Shown: in pieces, positions 44,726 to 56,111 of the stretch
Numbering within the stretch: position 1 is the stretch's first letter
Layout of the letters: the number at the start of each line of letters is the position of its first letter
Source of the DNA: Sphaerulina vaccinii
Lineage: Eukaryota; Ascomycota; Dothideomycetes; Mycosphaerellales; Mycosphaerellaceae
Direction of reading: 5' to 3'
Assembly (NCBI GenBank): GCA_022570795.1
Contig: JAKUDP010000001.1
Location: forward strand, 682,001 to 746,000
DNA length: 64,000 nt
Program-made: the position numbers and the translations under genes
Notes under the pieces: generated by a model
Seen by the model: only the letters and a program-made list of their open reading frames with translations
The model's database searches: none
What the model was told of the DNA's origin: nothing

Positions 44726-45817
44726 TCATTGCTCGTCACGCTTCGGCTTCACAAGTCCTAGTGGTTCCGCATCCTTCTTGAACTCTTCCCAGTCAGGCCG
44801 AGGAAGCTCAATGCCTTCTGTAACGCGAGCGTATGTGATGCCACCCAATCGAGCGATGGGTCTCAATACCTGTAATTACTGGTCAGCAAGTGTTTCCAAC
44901 AAGCGAGCACTTCGAAAACTCACAGCTGGGTCAAGGATATTCTTCTCCTCATTTATCGCATCCTCGCGCGCCCAGAACCTGACACCTTCGATGACAGCAA
45001 GAACACCAGTCTTCTTGCCAGGAGTTGCTCGGCTCTCAAACTCTTGCGTGTTCATCAACTTTCCTTCTACTGTGAATACTGCTTCTTTGACACGCGAAGC
45101 TTTCACAACTTCGCTGTCAGCAGGTGTCAGGCCTGTCAAGGCCCATTCTGAGACACCATACGGAGCATTGACAGAAGTGGCGTTCGCAGCTTCCAGATAA
45201 TGTTCGCTGATGATGTTGATGGTGCACTCCCCAGAATCGATCAAGTTCCTCAAGCTGTCCTTGGCTTGTGACATGCCGCCGGCATAACCTACGATGAAAA
45301 CTGGAGGATCGTGATTGACAACCTGAGTGTACGAGAAAGGTGCCAGATTGGTAGAAGTTCCATCTTTCGATCTTGTTGACACGAATCCTACTGGTCTAGG
45401 AATGATGGCGCTGATGAGCAACTTATAGTTGAATGTTGCAGGTCGTCCATCCTCGTAAGGATCAATGGAGATGTGCTTCTTCTTCAAGCTCTCGCCTCCA
45501 TCATTCGCGCCTTGCCCTGGTTTCCAATTGGTGTCCTTGGTCTGGGTGTAGCGCCAAGCCATGCTGTCATCCCATTTTGGTCGCGATGCTTCGACTTCCT
45601 TGAAGTTACCGTGAGGGTTACGCTTGATCTCCTTTTCGGCATCATATCGTTGCTCGTGTGTCGCCGTATCGGCATTCTTCTGTTCTGGTTCGCCGGACAT
45701 GGTTGAGACTTTTCTGGTCGTGTGCTGGGTCTTGATATGTCCTCGCGAGGGATTGTGCCTGATTCTGTTCAGTAAGAGCGACCTTGTGCTCGAAGATAGT
45801 TGCACAGGATATCTCAT
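44726..45817 (-). CDS. Flavin reductase-like FMN-binding split-barrel protein
   Basis: Two exons (45817-44924 and 44869-44726) encode 345 residues; the 54-nt intron has a GTGAGT donor and a TTGCTGACC branch site. The core, from FNYKLLISAIIPRPVGFVSTRS through NLAPFSYTQVVNHDPPVFIVGYAGG to DSLRNLIDSGECTINI, is the flavin-reductase/split-barrel fold binding FMN. The first Met gives an Arg/Ser/Thr-rich start (MRYPVQLSSSTRSLLLNRIR) that could target mitochondria; a second Met (MSGEPEQK, about 39 residues later) would give a cytosolic form. Family members reduce flavins or oxidise or isomerise small molecules; the substrate is unknown. It is divergent from the homoserine acetyltransferase-like gene. 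Confidence 0.88.
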
Positions 45818-46239
45818 GCTTATGAGAACAGAGAAGCTCTAGTCTACATGGGCCAACACAGCCATTCCGCTCCAATGGCCGGGACGTCATTTTTAGGGTG
45901 GACTTGGTTCCGCGAAGAAGCTCCACACTTCGGAAACGGTCTCATCGTCGAAACATCCCTCCGTCTGATGGAGATGCTGCAGCCAAGGTTTGGTCATTAG
46001 GGTCAAGGACGTTACACTTGTCTTTCTAGTGTAGTCAACAACTTTGCGTAAGTCCGAACGTCGTCGCATAGTGGTTTCAAACGGTATCGAATGGCAGATG
46101 TTCAAGTTGACCCCACCATGAACCAACCACCACAGTAGCGGGGTCGTCCTGTCGTCCTATCTTGGACCTGGACCGTGTACGCAGATATGGCCAGACAACC
46201 TATCATATCTCCTCGCTAGAGCCAGCGATCTGCCATTGA
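45818..46239. promoter_or_regulatory. Shared divergent promoter region
   Basis: A 422-bp gap between genes reading away from each other. No specific site claimed. Confidence 0.5.
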
Positions 46240-47481
46240 ATGGAAAGAGGCGACATCTTGCGCAGCAGCCAGTCCTACGAGAAGCCTCCAGTATTACCAG
46301 AGAGATTGTCAGATCTGGAAGAACAGATTAACAACATGTCGTCGGACGGCTTCTCCACGTACTCTCTTGGAGATTTCAAGCTCAAGAATGGAGGCACTAT
46401 CCCAGATGCGAAGATTGCATACAAGACATTTAGTACAGCAGGCAGCGAAGCCATCATCTATCCGACCTGGTACTCTGGAGCGATCGAAGACAACGAGTGG
46501 CTTATTGGCAGTGACAAGACTCTGAATCCGGACAAGTACTTCATCGTAATTGTGGCGTTGTTTGGCAATGGCCAATCTAGCAGTCCATCCAATCGACAAG
46601 ATGTACGTCCATGGCCAGAAGTCACTTTTTACGATAATGTAAAAGCGCAACATGAGCTTGTAACGAAGAAGCTCAACATCACACACGCCAAAGCTGTTCT
46701 GGGATGGAGCATGGGCGCTGGCCAGACGTTTCAGTGGGCGACGCAGTATCCTGAGTTTATGGATTTTGTTGCGCCCTTCTGCGGCTCCGCCAAAACCGCT
46801 CTCCACAATAACGCCATGCTGGAGGGCGTGAAGGTCGCAGTGTTGGCCGGCAAAGGTGCGGCATCTGGAGGCGTTTGCAAGGGCGAGGCTACGATCAACC
46901 AGTATCGTGCTTGGAGCGATCACGAGAAGGTCGTTGGGTTGAAAGCGCTCGGTCGAGTGTACTCTGGTTGGGGATTCTCTCAAGCATTCTATCGAGCGAA
47001 ACTGTACGAGAGCGTCCTGGGATTCAAGGACATCGAGGACGGGAGACGTGGGCCTTGTCGAAGGATCCTGATAATATGATCGCAATGCTGTACACGTGGC
47101 AGTCGGGTGATGTTTCGGCGCAGGAGCCATATAATGGTGAGTGGAGGATGACGAGCAAGATCTTGATGCGCTTGGCTGACATATGACAGGCGACTTCGAT
47201 GCCGCAATGAAAGGCATCAAGGCGAAGGCTCTGGTTCTGCCTTGCAGAACCGATCTTTATTTCCGTAAGTCAAATCGAGCTGGACATCTCTGACTACTTC
47301 CGCTGATTCCCAAATAGCACCGGAGGACAGTGAGGACGAGGTTGCGAGGATGAACCCTGGCATCGGCCAATGTGTTCCCTTCGAGTCTATCTGGGGTCAC
47401 TGGGCAGGTGGGCCAGGCCAGAGTACAGAGGATGTCAAGTGGCTTGATCAGAAGCTGAAGGAGTTCTTCGAGTCTGGCTGA
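46240..47481 (+). pseudogene. Homoserine O-acetyltransferase-like alpha/beta-hydrolase with a broken reading frame
   Basis: The opening frame from ATG 46240 (or the better family start MSSDGFSTYSLGDFKL at 46336) runs intact through the nucleophile elbow VLGWSMGAGQ (Ser near residue 157) to LGFKDIED at 47040. It then leaves frame and stops at 47079. The downstream coding resumes in another frame exactly there: ETWALSKDPDNMIAMLYTW, a 53-nt intron (47137-47189), DAAMKGIKAKALVLPCRTDLYF with the acid residue, a second 53-nt intron (47265-47317), and the catalytic His in ESIWGHWAGGPGQ, ending at 47481. Homologues usually carry about six residues between these blocks, so a small deletion (about 16 nt) fits. 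Downstream introns and motifs are intact, so the lesion is recent or an assembly error. Members transfer acyl groups to homoserine or act as related hydrolases. Confidence 0.75.
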
Positions 47482-48189
47482 AGTTCGCGACCATCTTTAC
47501 TTGGCCGTCTCTGAGCCAGACGAGGCGGCCATATTGACATAGTTACAATCTAGGAAGGGTGGCCAGTATGGTTAGCGAGGACAAGTGGGATACTTGTTCT
47601 ATACTCTGTTGGAATCACTCCGCCGTCTCTCAGTAGCTTGGTATCTTGCGCAGCAGTCGATCAGACCTCGTGTATGTCATGTTGTCGCTCACGCTCACGC
47701 GTTGAGTCGCGTCCTGGGAGCTCTCCAGGCCGAATGAGCCTCGATGTTGTGGTCGTTGGTAATCTTCAGATGCCGAACCGGTGGCCTCGGCCAGGCCCGT
47801 TAGTCGTCGGCCAGTGAACGTCGTTAATAGTGAGCCGTGGAAGTGAACAAACGGAGAAGAAACGAAGGAAGGAACGCGTCTGGCTCGTGAAGCTTAGCGC
47901 GGCAGGTGCAGGGATTCTCGGTCTGTGCCTTCCGGATCTTCAACTAGCTTTCTCTTTCTACCTGCCATCACTTCGTTCACTTTCCATCAACAATCTGGTT
48001 GTGCGGTTGCGCACAATACAGCCTCGAAGTATCCATATACGTCGCGAACGCGCATGTGATTACTCGACATCACCCGGCCTCCGCCTCCACCGCCGACGAC
48101 GCTTGTTCCGATGAGGATTTGAGCATCGAAGCCTCTACCGACCTTCCTAGTCACCTCCTCCACGACCACCTCCTCTCCACGTCGCGAAC
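47482..48189. other. Intergenic and 5' leader of poly(A) polymerase
   Basis: 708 bp. The part near 47940-48180 is pyrimidine-rich and probably transcribed leader. ORFs here are unsupported. Confidence 0.55.
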
Positions 48190-50287
48190 ATGGCAACGCA
48201 AACGTCCGAGTACAAGGGAGTTAGTCCGCCGCTATCAACCGAGGGCCCGAAGCCGCGCGACAATGAGCTGCACGATCTGTTGCTGTCTGAGTTGAAGGCT
48301 CAGAACAACTTCGAGTCGCCAGAAGAGACGGCGAAGAGGTTAGTGCTGCGTATGCAAGTCTATAGGGTATGCGCTGATTGATATTAGGAAGAAAGTACTG
48401 TGTAAGCTGCAGACGCTGCTCGTCCAGCTCGTCCAGCGCGTAGGCAAGCAGAAAGGACTCAACCCAGAGCTGCTTCGGGAGGCTGGCGGCAAGATCTTCA
48501 CCTATGGCAGCTTTCGACTCGGAGTGTATGGGCCAGGCTCTGATATCGATACGCTGATGCTGAGCCCGAAGCACGTCAGTCGCGAGGACTTCTTCGAATA
48601 CATGCCCGACATGATTCGGCAGGCCATACCAGCGGAGGACCTTACCGAGCTCGTGCCTGTACCTGGAATCGGTGTTCCAATCATCAAGACTGAAATCGAA
48701 GGTATCGCCATTGATCTCATCTGGTGTACTTTACACCAAGCCAAAGTGCCCATAACTCTCGAGCTTGACAACGCCGAATTGCTCCGTGGACTAAGCGAGA
48801 CCGATCTCAAGTGCATGAACGGTACTCGAGTCACAGACAGGATCCTGTCACTAGTGCCCGAGACACGCACCTTTCGCATTGCGCTGCGAGCCGTCAAGAT
48901 GTGGGCACAGAAGCGTGGTCTATACGGCAACGTATATGGATACCCAGGTGGTGTGGCTTACGCCATGATGGTCGCCAGGATCTGCCAATTGTACCCAAAA
49001 GCTGCGTCATCATTGATCGTTGCCAAGTTCTTCTGGATAGTGAAGAAGTGGAGTTGGCCCTCGCCAATTTACCTGCAAGCTCGTGAGAAAGGACCTTCGC
49101 TCAATCAGCAGGAATGGGACCCTCAGAAGAACTTCCGCGACAAACGGCATCTAATGCCAGTGATCACGCCAGCATATCCTGTCATGAATGCCACCCATAC
49201 TATTACGCGCTCTACCAAGGAAGTGATCATCCGCGAGCTGAATCGCGGCCATGAGATCATGGAAGATATTTACAACGGAAAGAAGCAGTGGCGTGATCTC
49301 TTCATCAAGCACGAGTTCTTCACTTCAGCATATCAGCACTACATCGTCATTGTGACTGCCAGCAAGAGCCGCGATGCGCAACAAGCCTGGGCCGGCCTCG
49401 TCACATCGAGGCTCCGATTCAAGCTTGTCGAGGGCATCGAGGATAGTGCCGACAAGGTCAATCTCGTGCAACCTTTCAACAAAGCGATCGAGCGGCATCA
49501 CAAGTGCAAGACCAAGGAAGAGATCGAAAGCGTCCTAGGCGGTGGACTCGATGGCCTAGTCGGCGAAGCTACCACGACCGAGGACACTGCAGACGTCAAG
49601 CAACAAGCTGCTGCTGGCGGTGATGCCGATGTCATCAACGACATGGCTGCGACCAACGGCGATGCTGAAAAGCAAGACGGAACTGAAGCCGAGAAGAAGG
49701 ACGAGACCCTAGACGAGAAGAAAGAAGAGACCTTCACAGGCGAGCTGTGGACGAGTACTTTCTATCTCGGCATCGAACTCCTTCCAGGTAAGTGCCAAGT
49801 CTGCAAAAAACCACTATCAAGGCTGACGTTTCAATCAGGCGAGAAAAATCTGGACATCTCCTACTCGGTTAACGACTTTAAGGCTAACGTGCAGTCGTGG
49901 CCGGGTTATGACCCAGACGTGCACTCAGTACAGATCAAGTACCATCGCGAGTGAGTCGCTCTCCACACTACCTCCCTGAGTGTGTTTGTTAACAGGACCA
50001 CAGCTATCAGTTGCCGCCTGACCTCTTCGGAGAAGGTGAAAAGAGGCCCGTCAAGAAGTCCAAGAAATTGAAGAAGGACAAAGATAGTCTGGAGAAGAAG
50101 CGTAGCTTGTCGAATGCGGGCCTGGACGTGAGTGATCGAAGCGCACCGCCAGCTAAGAGACTTCCTGGCCCCGCCCACCCACACTTTTTGATATGCAGCG
50201 AGAAGCTAACTGCTTGTGTCTAACCTCTAGGAGAACCAGAATCCTGCTAAGCGCCGACAGTCTGGTGCCCCGAATGGCAATGGTTGA
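48190..50287 (+). CDS. pap1: Poly(A) polymerase
   Basis: Five exons (48190-48338, 48388-49787, 49839-49950, 50004-50127, 50231-50287) encode 613 residues; introns are 49, 51, 53 and 103 nt. The nucleotidyltransferase core has GSFRLGVYGPGSDIDTL (two catalytic Asp near 99-101) and GIAIDLIWCTL (third Asp near 158), then GYPGGVAYAMMVARICQLYP and WPSPIYLQ, diagnostic of eukaryotic PAP. The RNA-binding C-terminal domain follows (ELWTSTFYLGIELL...DISYSVNDFKANVQSW), interrupted by an acidic Lys/Glu/Ala insertion (about residues 450-505). The tail is basic (KRPVKKSKKLKKDK) with a probable nuclear signal. It adds poly(A) to pre-mRNA 3' ends within the cleavage and polyadenylation factor. The whole set of family blocks is present. 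Confidence 0.95.
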
Positions 50288-50784
50288 AGATCGCGTCAAG
50301 AACTTTGGCATCTTTTTGGTTAGGATGTTTTTACATCCATCAGTCTAACATCACTACCACCCAGTCCAGGACTCCTTCGACAAAAACAGGTGCAGGCTCA
50401 ACATGGCCACACTCTTGTGAACACTCGCGACATCAGCACATCCGACGCGTCACACTCGAATCGAGAACAAGCGGCCAGCATGCACGAGCGAAACACAGAC
50501 CAAAGAAAACCCAAGACGGCCCGGACGGCATGTACACTTGTGGTCCTGCCACAAATGAGGTAAGGCGATCCCCTCCCAAGGAGAGTGATCCTCTGGAAGT
50601 GAAGAAAGGAAAACAAGAAAAAATCGGCCACGAAGGGAGATACAGCTCTAGCAGAGCAGGCAGCATTGGCTATTCCCTCTGCTCGTGGCCATCACTGAAG
50701 GCAATTGACGATGGGTGAGTGTTGGACTTAACAAAATCCCACAAAATCGGCTAGAGTATGTAGCTGGAATAAAACAAATTTAAC

Positions 50785-50814
50785 GAGGTCTACGGACCTC
50801 TATCAATATTGATA
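50785..50814. repeat. Hairpin next to a perfect 14-bp palindrome
   Basis: GAGGTC-TACG-GACCTC (50785-50800) can form a six-pair stem with a four-base loop. It is followed directly by TATCAATATTGATA (50801-50814), a perfect palindrome, within an AT-rich patch. Function unknown. Confidence 0.75.
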
Positions 50815-51133
50815 ATATTCTCCCTAATATTCTTGACCTACAGCAGTGGCAGTCACCAGCGATACGCTATGCAGAAGGCGTCCGCGATTGACTTTTGAAT
50901 CAGGGACGATGCATGACCTGCGTGAGTTACTGTACAAGCACACTCGTCCCGAGTGATTGGTGACTGATCGGACATGAAACGAGACCCTGACACAGATATA
51001 GAAGAAAACCTGTGTGACAGTGGGATCTCTTTCGGAACATCTCAACGTCTATAGCGTGGTCGGACGGTTCGGATCTAGCTGAGACGAGTCACATATCTTA
51101 CTGTAGCATTGTCAGAATACGTGATCGTGCGTC

Positions 51134-51203
51134 GAGTATTGTTGGAGCGCGTGGACATATCGCTGTAGCGCGTGGAGTATTGAGTATTGTTAGAGCGCGT
51201 GGA
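51134..51203. repeat. Short direct repeat in intergenic DNA
   Basis: The 22-mer gagtattgttggagcgcgtg-ga at 51134-51155 recurs at 51182-51203 with one mismatch, and a partial copy (gtagcgcgtgga) lies between them. Confidence 0.75.
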
Positions 51204-53040
51204 GTGGCGCTTTCTGTCTCAGGCGTCGTGTTCAGGAGATTGTGCTTGTGTAATGAGTTGATGTTATATTATGATTGATCTTTTCTTAGTCGAAAGATCC
51301 TATCACGAATAGAAGAAATGGAAATGAGATTCCAGAGGTGCGGGTGGTAGATGGAAGTGTATCGGGTACTTTTGCGGGAGAGGAACCTTGGTTGGTTGTG
51401 TCATGTTCTTGTTTGAGCTCGTTCATCGGAAGATTTGCTTGGCGAGAATTATAAGGTGGTTGAACCGGATGTGTTTGTATTTTCACAGAGATTGTCGTAT
51501 GATATATGTGACGGCGGAGCTGGCTGTGCTGTGGTAGAAGCAGGTCCGGCATGAACCATCATCGTTAAGAGCTGTTGAGACTGTACTTTGTCAGTGCGTA
51601 ACGCTTGTGTAACGTCGACGTGAAGCCGAAATGGTTCGTCATGTTTTTTCAACGTCCGTTCGGTAAATGTCATCAAGCGAGAAGGAGCATGCGTTGTCGC
51701 ATGGATGTTGGAGCGGCTGCTGAAGGTGGATGGAGTGGTTGTAGAATGCTAGCGCAGATGAAGTCGACTTCGGTACGCCACAAGCCGAAACTAGATGTAC
51801 TGATGTACCTTGAGCTCGAAGCTGACATGACCTTGAAGAGCTGAACGGTATGTGCCACGAGTGTGGTAGCAATCAGGCTGTGGGATTGTCGCCAGCCGAG
51901 GACATGCTGCTGAAGGCGCCCGTCTGCTCACGTTAAAAGAAGTTACAGCAGTCAATGGGTGGCATTACATAGACACGAGCGAAGGCGTTGTTGGCCGAGA
52001 GAGGAAATTGGTTTGGAAGCCGAACCCTGCTGTATACTTTCATAGTGGATACTGGTCTGCTCGAATGTCCCGCCGCTGCTCCGCACCAAGATATGGAGCG
52101 ATGGGACTCGTTGATGACCAACTGTACCTCGGGTCGGTGCGAATAGCGTAGCGCTGGAGAGGACACTTCACCTGCAAGGGTAGGGCGGTGGAGGAGGAAT
52201 TGGATGTTATGTTTGGCATGAAACGTGCAGTCCTGATCATGAGAATAAGCTTCGTGTGAGAGGCATAGGAGTAAGGATGGTCCACCCAAGGCAATTATTG
52301 CTACAGCGGGCGAGGAGATGCTCGATAGGAGTGACATTGGAATTGGGCATTTCGTGACCATCGACATTTGTCGTCAGGGTTCTGGACGGTATTGGTAGAT
52401 TGAGGCTGAGATTGTTAGGCCGTTCTTGGCTCGGTCGTGGATGGACTGATGCACGGCGTTCGCTCATCAACCCTGCTGTCGATACACATCATCTGCAACG
52501 CTCTGCACTGCATTGCGCATCAATCACCACACCTTACGTCGCTGTTGCTCGGCCCAATTGATTACCCATACTCCACTTGCTGTGCTGCAAGAGTCTCCAC
52601 GACGTCCGACATACCGAGCATACCACTGTACACTGAGTAGGAGAGAACGGCCGTCTGACTCTTTGCTTGGCCTCAGCTTCCACGACAGCTCACTTTCGCT
52701 TTCGGTGCCTGCCTGCCAGCCTGCCTGCTCGTCTGCTTGTCAGCACGGCTCCGGCTGTTCTCCCACGCAAGAAACGCACGCACGCACACCCGCCCAACAC
52801 TCTCCCGACACGGCGCGACGCACCGCACTACACCCAATCTACTGCCTGGCACCACCTGGCGCTCACCGCAGCTCCTTTGGCTCCAGTCTCACGCAGGCTC
52901 AGGCTCAGACAATTCCGTCGTGCTTGCCTGTTTTGCGGCGCGACTCCGCAGCGCTTTCCCTTCCGGCCTGGAAGTTTGTCTGCTGAATTGAGCTTCTTTT
53001 GAGCGAGCACGAGGCTGCAGTCCATGAGAGGCTCCTTCCT

Positions 53041-55604
53041 ATGTCCTCCATAAACCAGCGTTTCAAGCGACTAGTCGGTTCGACACGCAGAAGCAGCAGC
53101 AACAGCGTCGCGGGCAGCCAGAGCTCCAACGCCGGCAGCACCACCAACCTCGCCGCGCCGACACAGCGCGTCTCACCCAGTCGCAGCGGAGTCAGCGCAT
53201 CGCCTCTCACGAACGGCTCCGCTCCCACCTCGAACCCCGCCGCCAGCACCAACGGGAACAGCGCTGCTGCCTCTGCCACTTCTGCTGCTACTGCACCTAC
53301 GAGCCCTCCGCCGAACGGAGTGCCAGCCTCGCGCAGTTCGGGACAGTCGGCTGCCACCACCAACGGCACTGCGAGCCAGCAGCCTGCGCCTTCCGCATCG
53401 TCGACGTCGCTTGCCATGAACTCGAACCAGCAGCCTACACCGCTAGGTCGGCCGCCCTCATACCAGTACGCCAATCAGGGAGGAACTTTAGGCGCTCCGG
53501 GGCATCCTAACCAAGGCAGGCCGTCGAGTCCAATGCCTCCTCCACCCATCAACACGGGCGGTGGGCATGCGTACGCTCCTCAACACCAGCAACAGCTATA
53601 CCAACAACCCGCACCACCGGGCTACCCAATGGGTCAGCCGCCACAAGGGCATCAGCCTTATGGATATGGACCACAAGCTATACAAGGTCCGCACTCGTAC
53701 AATCGCGGACCAGCTGAAGTGCAGGGTGACAACTCGAGGAGCAAAGCACAGCTCATTGTCGGCATTGATTTCGTGAGTGAGGCTGAGACGGGCACATTTG
53801 GCAAGTACTGACAGCAATCTAGGGAACGACATTCTCCGGAGTAGCATTTGCCTTTGCGACCAACACCGAAGCCAAAGAGGATATCATCGTCGAATGGCCC
53901 GGTGCAGGTACGCAAACGAAACAAAAGGTAAGATGCATCGTTTTACGAAGACCAGCCTAGGGAGCATACTGACACGCATGCAGATTCCAACAGTGTTATA
54001 TTATGACCAGCACCAGCAGGTCGTGGGCTGGGGTCCAGATATCGCTGAAGCACTGGCACCTACTGGTTACCCCAAGCCAGGCGTACAGAAAGTAGAGTGG
54101 TTCAAGCTCCAGCTCATGCTTTCTGGCAACACATATATCGATCCTATCAACCTCCCCCCGCTTCCACCTGGAAAGTCCGAGATCGATGTCGCAGCAGATT
54201 ATCTGTTCAAGCTTCGGCAAGCTATGCGCAATTCGCTGCAGAAAACACTGGGCGAAGTGTTCAACCGAGAAGAGCGGAACATCAAGTACTTCCTGACAGT
54301 ACCAGCCATTTGGAACGATGCCGGCAAGGCGGCGACAAGAGCTGCAGCAATTCAGGCAGGATTCCTGCGAGACGAGAACGATAACAGATTGACTCTGATT
54401 TCTGAGCCAGAAGCAGCAGCCATGTTCTGCGCGAAGACTGGCCTGCTCAACCTCAAGGTACACGACGCGGTACTCATTGTCGATTGTGGTGGTGGTACTG
54501 TCGATTTGATCGCGTACGAAGTCGAAGAGGAGTCGCCGTTCACTGTTGCTGAATGTACTGCTGGATCTGGTGACTCTTGCGGTTCCACAGCTTTGAACAG
54601 GAACTTCTCCAACATTCTGAGAGCAAAGATTCGCAAGATGAAACTGCCAGATGGATCCAAGACTGCAGGCAAGGTCTACGCGAAATGTATCATGGACTTC
54701 GAGAACCGGATCAAGGCCGATTTCCGCAACAATGGCCAAAAGTGGGCAGTTGACGTTGGAATCGAAGCCGAGTTCCCAGAGGCCGGCATCGAGGAAGGCT
54801 ACATGACGTTCACTAACGAGGAAATCCTGCAGTGCTTCGAGCCTGTGGTCAACCGTATTTTGGAGCTCGTCCGGAACCAGATCATCGCCATTCAAGCGCA
54901 GAACAGATCATTACAGGTGAGTACAATTTCAACATGGCTTTAGGGACTTCGCTAACATATCATAGAACGTGCTCGTGGTCGGTGGTTTTGGTGCCTCAGA
55001 ATACCTCTTCCAACAGATCAAGCTCCACGTGCCTCCGCAGTTCCAGAACAAGGTTGTTCGACCCATGGACTCAGTGGCAGCCATTGTCAAGGGTGCCGTC
55101 ACAGCTGGTATCACGGAACGTGTTGTCACCTCGCGTGTGGCAAGAAGGCATTACCTCATGGCAACGCTGCAGCCTTTCAAGGAAGGTCATCACCCAGAGC
55201 AGTACCGTGTGCCCTCGCTCGATGGTAAGGACCGTTGCAAGTACACACGACAGATCTTCGTGCAGAAGGGACAACGAGTCAAGATTGGCGAGCCCGTCAA
55301 AGTCTCATTCTTCCGACAAGTGGCCCCAGGCGCAACCCTGATGTACGAAGATGTGCTTTACGCTTGTGACGAGGATGTTTGCCCTGAGTATACAAAAGAC
55401 CCACGCATTAAGGAGGTCGTCACTCTCACCTCCGATCTAAGCAGAAAGAATCTGGAAAAGGACTTCGAGCGCATGGACACACCGCAAGGAACATTCTACC
55501 GTGTCTACTTCGACATCTACCTCACCCTGGACGGCTCCGAGTTCAGTGCCGAGCTGGTCTGCCAAGGCGAAGTTATGGGTCGCTGCTCTGCCAGATTCCG
55601 ATAG
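53041..55604 (+). CDS. Hsp70-like (HSPA12-type) ATPase with long disordered N-terminus
   Basis: Four exons (53041-53772, 53823-53927, 53984-54916, 54966-55604) encode 802 residues; introns of 50, 56 and 49 nt all lie in phase 0. Residues 1 to about 235 are low-complexity Ser, Pro, Gln, Asn and Gly. The actin-like ATPase begins at LIVGIDFGTTFSGVAFAF (phosphate 1), with VLIVDCGGGTVDLIAYEV (phosphate 2, near 442) and NVLVVGGFGASEYLF (adenosine motif). There is no canonical Hsp70 substrate-binding domain and no EEVD end; the C-terminal part (QIFVQKGQRVKIGEPVKVSFF, YRVYFDIYLTLDGSEF) is family-specific. This matches the HSPA12-like group, which is expanded in filamentous fungi and functionally obscure. 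In-frame TTG codons upstream are not starts. Confidence 0.9.
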
Positions 55605-56111
55605 ACTGTTACATTGAGCGAGGATCACAGCACGGCGTTGAGGAGGCAGTCGTGCGGGCAAAAGTCATTCCAGGATTGTAATGATACGCGGTCGAGCATT
55701 TCGAAGACAGTATACGGCAACGGCTGTTTCAATCAAGAATGTATGAACGGCCGACAAGATGCATGGAAGAGGCGCGGATGGCAACAAAGCGCCAGAGCAA
55801 GTCAGCGCGGCACACGAGACGCCTCGACATGCTACGACAAACACTGGAACCGCTAGCAGGACCTGGCGTTGGACAATATATATCTTGACTATACAGCGCA
55901 GGACATAGCGGAGGGTGATAATGCGTCAATCTTTATCTTGGAACGAGTACCCATGGCGAGAGAGAGTTGTTGTAGCGGCACCCATTTTGACATAGGATTT
56001 CTTTTCAGAGTACTTAGCCTTCTGTGCATTATAATCGTTAAAGAGACACTTCTCTCACAGACCCTGTTCGCTCCATTCGCGGTGCTACAAGTGTTGTGTT
56101 GTTGATGTCGT
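55605..56111. other. Convergent 3' flanks, no gene seen
   Basis: 507 bp between two converging genes. Nothing recognisable. Confidence 0.6.

Larger units (their letters stand above)
50288..53040. other. Large intergenic region (2.75 kb)
   Basis: The longest gene-poor stretch. It contains an AT-rich patch with a hairpin and a palindrome (50785-50814) and a short direct repeat (51134-51203). ORFs of up to 144 codons (for example minus 52367-51933) lack support. From about 52500 the sequence is pyrimidine-rich and likely promoter and leader of the Hsp70-like gene. Confidence 0.55.

Noticed and set aside
46309..47220. 303-codon minus-strand ORF over the homoserine acetyltransferase-like gene
   Set aside because: It is antisense to a gene with clear catalytic motifs and introns; its own sequence has no recognisable feature.
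51933..52367. 144-codon minus-strand ORF with a hydrophobic start
   Set aside because: It has an ATG, but other intergenic regions here hold chance ORFs of the same length, and there is no domain, splice or composition support.
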